NCBI GenBank assembly: GCA_034620365.1
Contig: JAQGEQ010000179.1
Span: forward strand, 682,001-746,000
DNA from: Pegea sp. RAD2-039
Lineage: Eukaryota; Chordata; Thaliacea; Salpida; Salpidae
Direction of reading: 5' to 3'
DNA length: 64,000 nucleotides
Numbering within the stretch: the first letter of the stretch is position 1; every line of letters begins with the position of its first letter. This document shows, piece after piece, positions 63,099-64,000 of this stretch. The position numbers and the translations under genes were made by a program. Under the pieces are notes generated by a model that searched no databases, was not told the origin of the DNA, and was given only the letters and a program-made list of their open reading frames with translations.

Positions 63099-64000
63099 TC
63101 AAAGATCTCCGACAAGCGGATATGACTGATGTAGATGCAAGGACCCCAACTTCGCCCCAAATTCTACACAAATATTCTACTTTCAATTAGAATGAAATCA
63201 TTTGTTGAAATGTGCGACATATGCAAATGAGGATGACGTCATCATCAAGTACGGTCTGAATTGGTTCGTTTAACGTTCATCGATTCTTTGCGAGTGAAAT
63301 CAGGATGACTAGGAGACTTACGATAATCTGCAGATTATAAGATGAAGAAGGAAGTTAAAGGGAAGGACGCTACTCACCGTGACTTCGCTGATGAGACGAC
63401 GCAGTTGTGACGTCACTGAAGCGATTGAGTTCCTTCTCGAGCAACTTCTCACGTGACTTTGCCATCGTCATGTCATCGAAGAGCTTCTGTTGCTTCCTCC
63501 GAACAGATTTGATCTCCTGATTTGGATGAAGATCAGATGAAGATGTGAAGATCAGATGAAGATGTGAAGATCAGATGAAGATGTGAAGATCAGATGAAGA
63601 TGTGAAGATCAGATGAAGATGTGAAGATCAGATGAAGATGTGAAGATCAGATGAAGATGTGAAGATCAGATGATGAAGATGTGAAGATCAGATGAAGATG
63701 TGAAGATCAGATGAAGATGTGAAGATGATGAAGATGAAGATGTGAAGATGTGAAGATCAGATGAAGATGTGAAGATCAGATGAAGATGTGAAGATGATGA
63801 AGATGTGAAGATGATGAAGATGTGAAGATGAGATGAAGATGTGAAGATCAGATGAAGATGTGAAGATGAGACAGACGACCTACTTGAAAGTGATCTTCAA
63901 GTTGTGAATTCAATGAAGAATTTTCCTCTTGAAGACATTCTACCTCCGAAGACATCACCCTGATCTTCATTTGTAGCTGGTAAACAAAACGCGCGAGGTC
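63099..64000 (-). CDS. 3' end of a coiled-coil protein gene (5' part outside window)
   Basis: Three exons on the minus strand join in phase: 63976-63884 (phase 0 in and out), 63516-63378 (phase 0 in, 1 out) and 63163-63099 with stop TGA. The acceptor TTTACCAG before 63976 shows that more exons lie beyond the window. The first two exons give about 77 residues of highly charged heptad-like sequence: MSSEVECLQEENSSLNSQLE and then QKLFDDMTMAKSREKLLEKE. The last exon adds a short tail ending PLVGDL. Donors are GTAGGT and GTGAGT. It is a coiled-coil protein, perhaps centrosomal or ciliary, but no family can be named. The region is richer in G+C than the rest of the window. The terminal exon is the least certain; the two coiled-coil exons are well supported. 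Confidence 0.5.
63525..63869 (+). repeat. 19-bp minisatellite in an intron
   Basis: Tandem copies of GATCAGATGAAGATGTGAA, with shortened variants (GATGAAGATGTGAA) toward the right end, fill nearly all of the 367-nt intron between the two coiled-coil exons. The array begins about 9 bases from the acceptor side of the exon ending at 63516. Unit phase changes show repeated slippage or unequal exchange; copy number is probably polymorphic. Confidence 0.9.

Overview
The window is animal nuclear DNA, very AT-rich (by eye roughly a quarter G+C). Genes are cut into small exons by mostly short GT-AG introns. I rebuilt gene models by hand: each was joined by matching splice-site phase and reading frame, so most proteins are spread over many exons that no single open frame shows. 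Gene content (class II cytokine-receptor-like proteins, aminopeptidase N, an ECT2-like RhoGEF, a CXorf65 homologue, a galanin/allatostatin-type GPCR, APE-type LINEs) says metazoan. Cytokine receptors of this class with such compact, AT-rich genes would fit an invertebrate chordate such as a tunicate, but the species cannot be fixed from the window.

Layout. 1-898 (-): 5' part of a small secreted/type I membrane protein with a GC-AG intron. 3.0-4.8 kb (+): decayed LINE. 6.2-9.0 kb (+) and 9.9-13.7 kb (-): two tail-to-tail receptors, each with signal peptide, two fibronectin-III-like domains, one membrane segment and a cytoplasmic tail. They have the same intron phases throughout and fit the class II cytokine receptor (CRF2) plan; this is the most interesting locus. 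15.0-18.4 kb: graveyard of a second LINE and LTR-retrotransposon gag/pol fragments. 20.3-27.4 kb (+): complete 23-exon type II membrane M1 aminopeptidase. 29.4-30.3 kb (+): small four-span membrane protein. 31.9-35.8 kb (+): ECT2-like RhoGEF with DH-PH but no BRCT repeats and a Cys-rich acylation-type N-terminus. 37.0-39.3 kb (-): CXorf65 homologue. 46.0-49.2 kb (-): peptide GPCR. 49.2-62.5 kb: no recognisable gene. 62.5-64 kb: base composition changes abruptly (G+C-richer, purine-rich + strand) and holds the 3' end of a coiled-coil gene (-) with a 19-bp minisatellite in an intron.

The genes do not form one pathway. The two receptors and the ectopeptidase are cell-surface proteins that could take part in extracellular peptide/cytokine signalling, but that link is only proximity. 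The RhoGEF, CXorf65 homologue and coiled-coil gene look like ordinary cellular genes. No tRNA, rRNA or CRISPR was seen.
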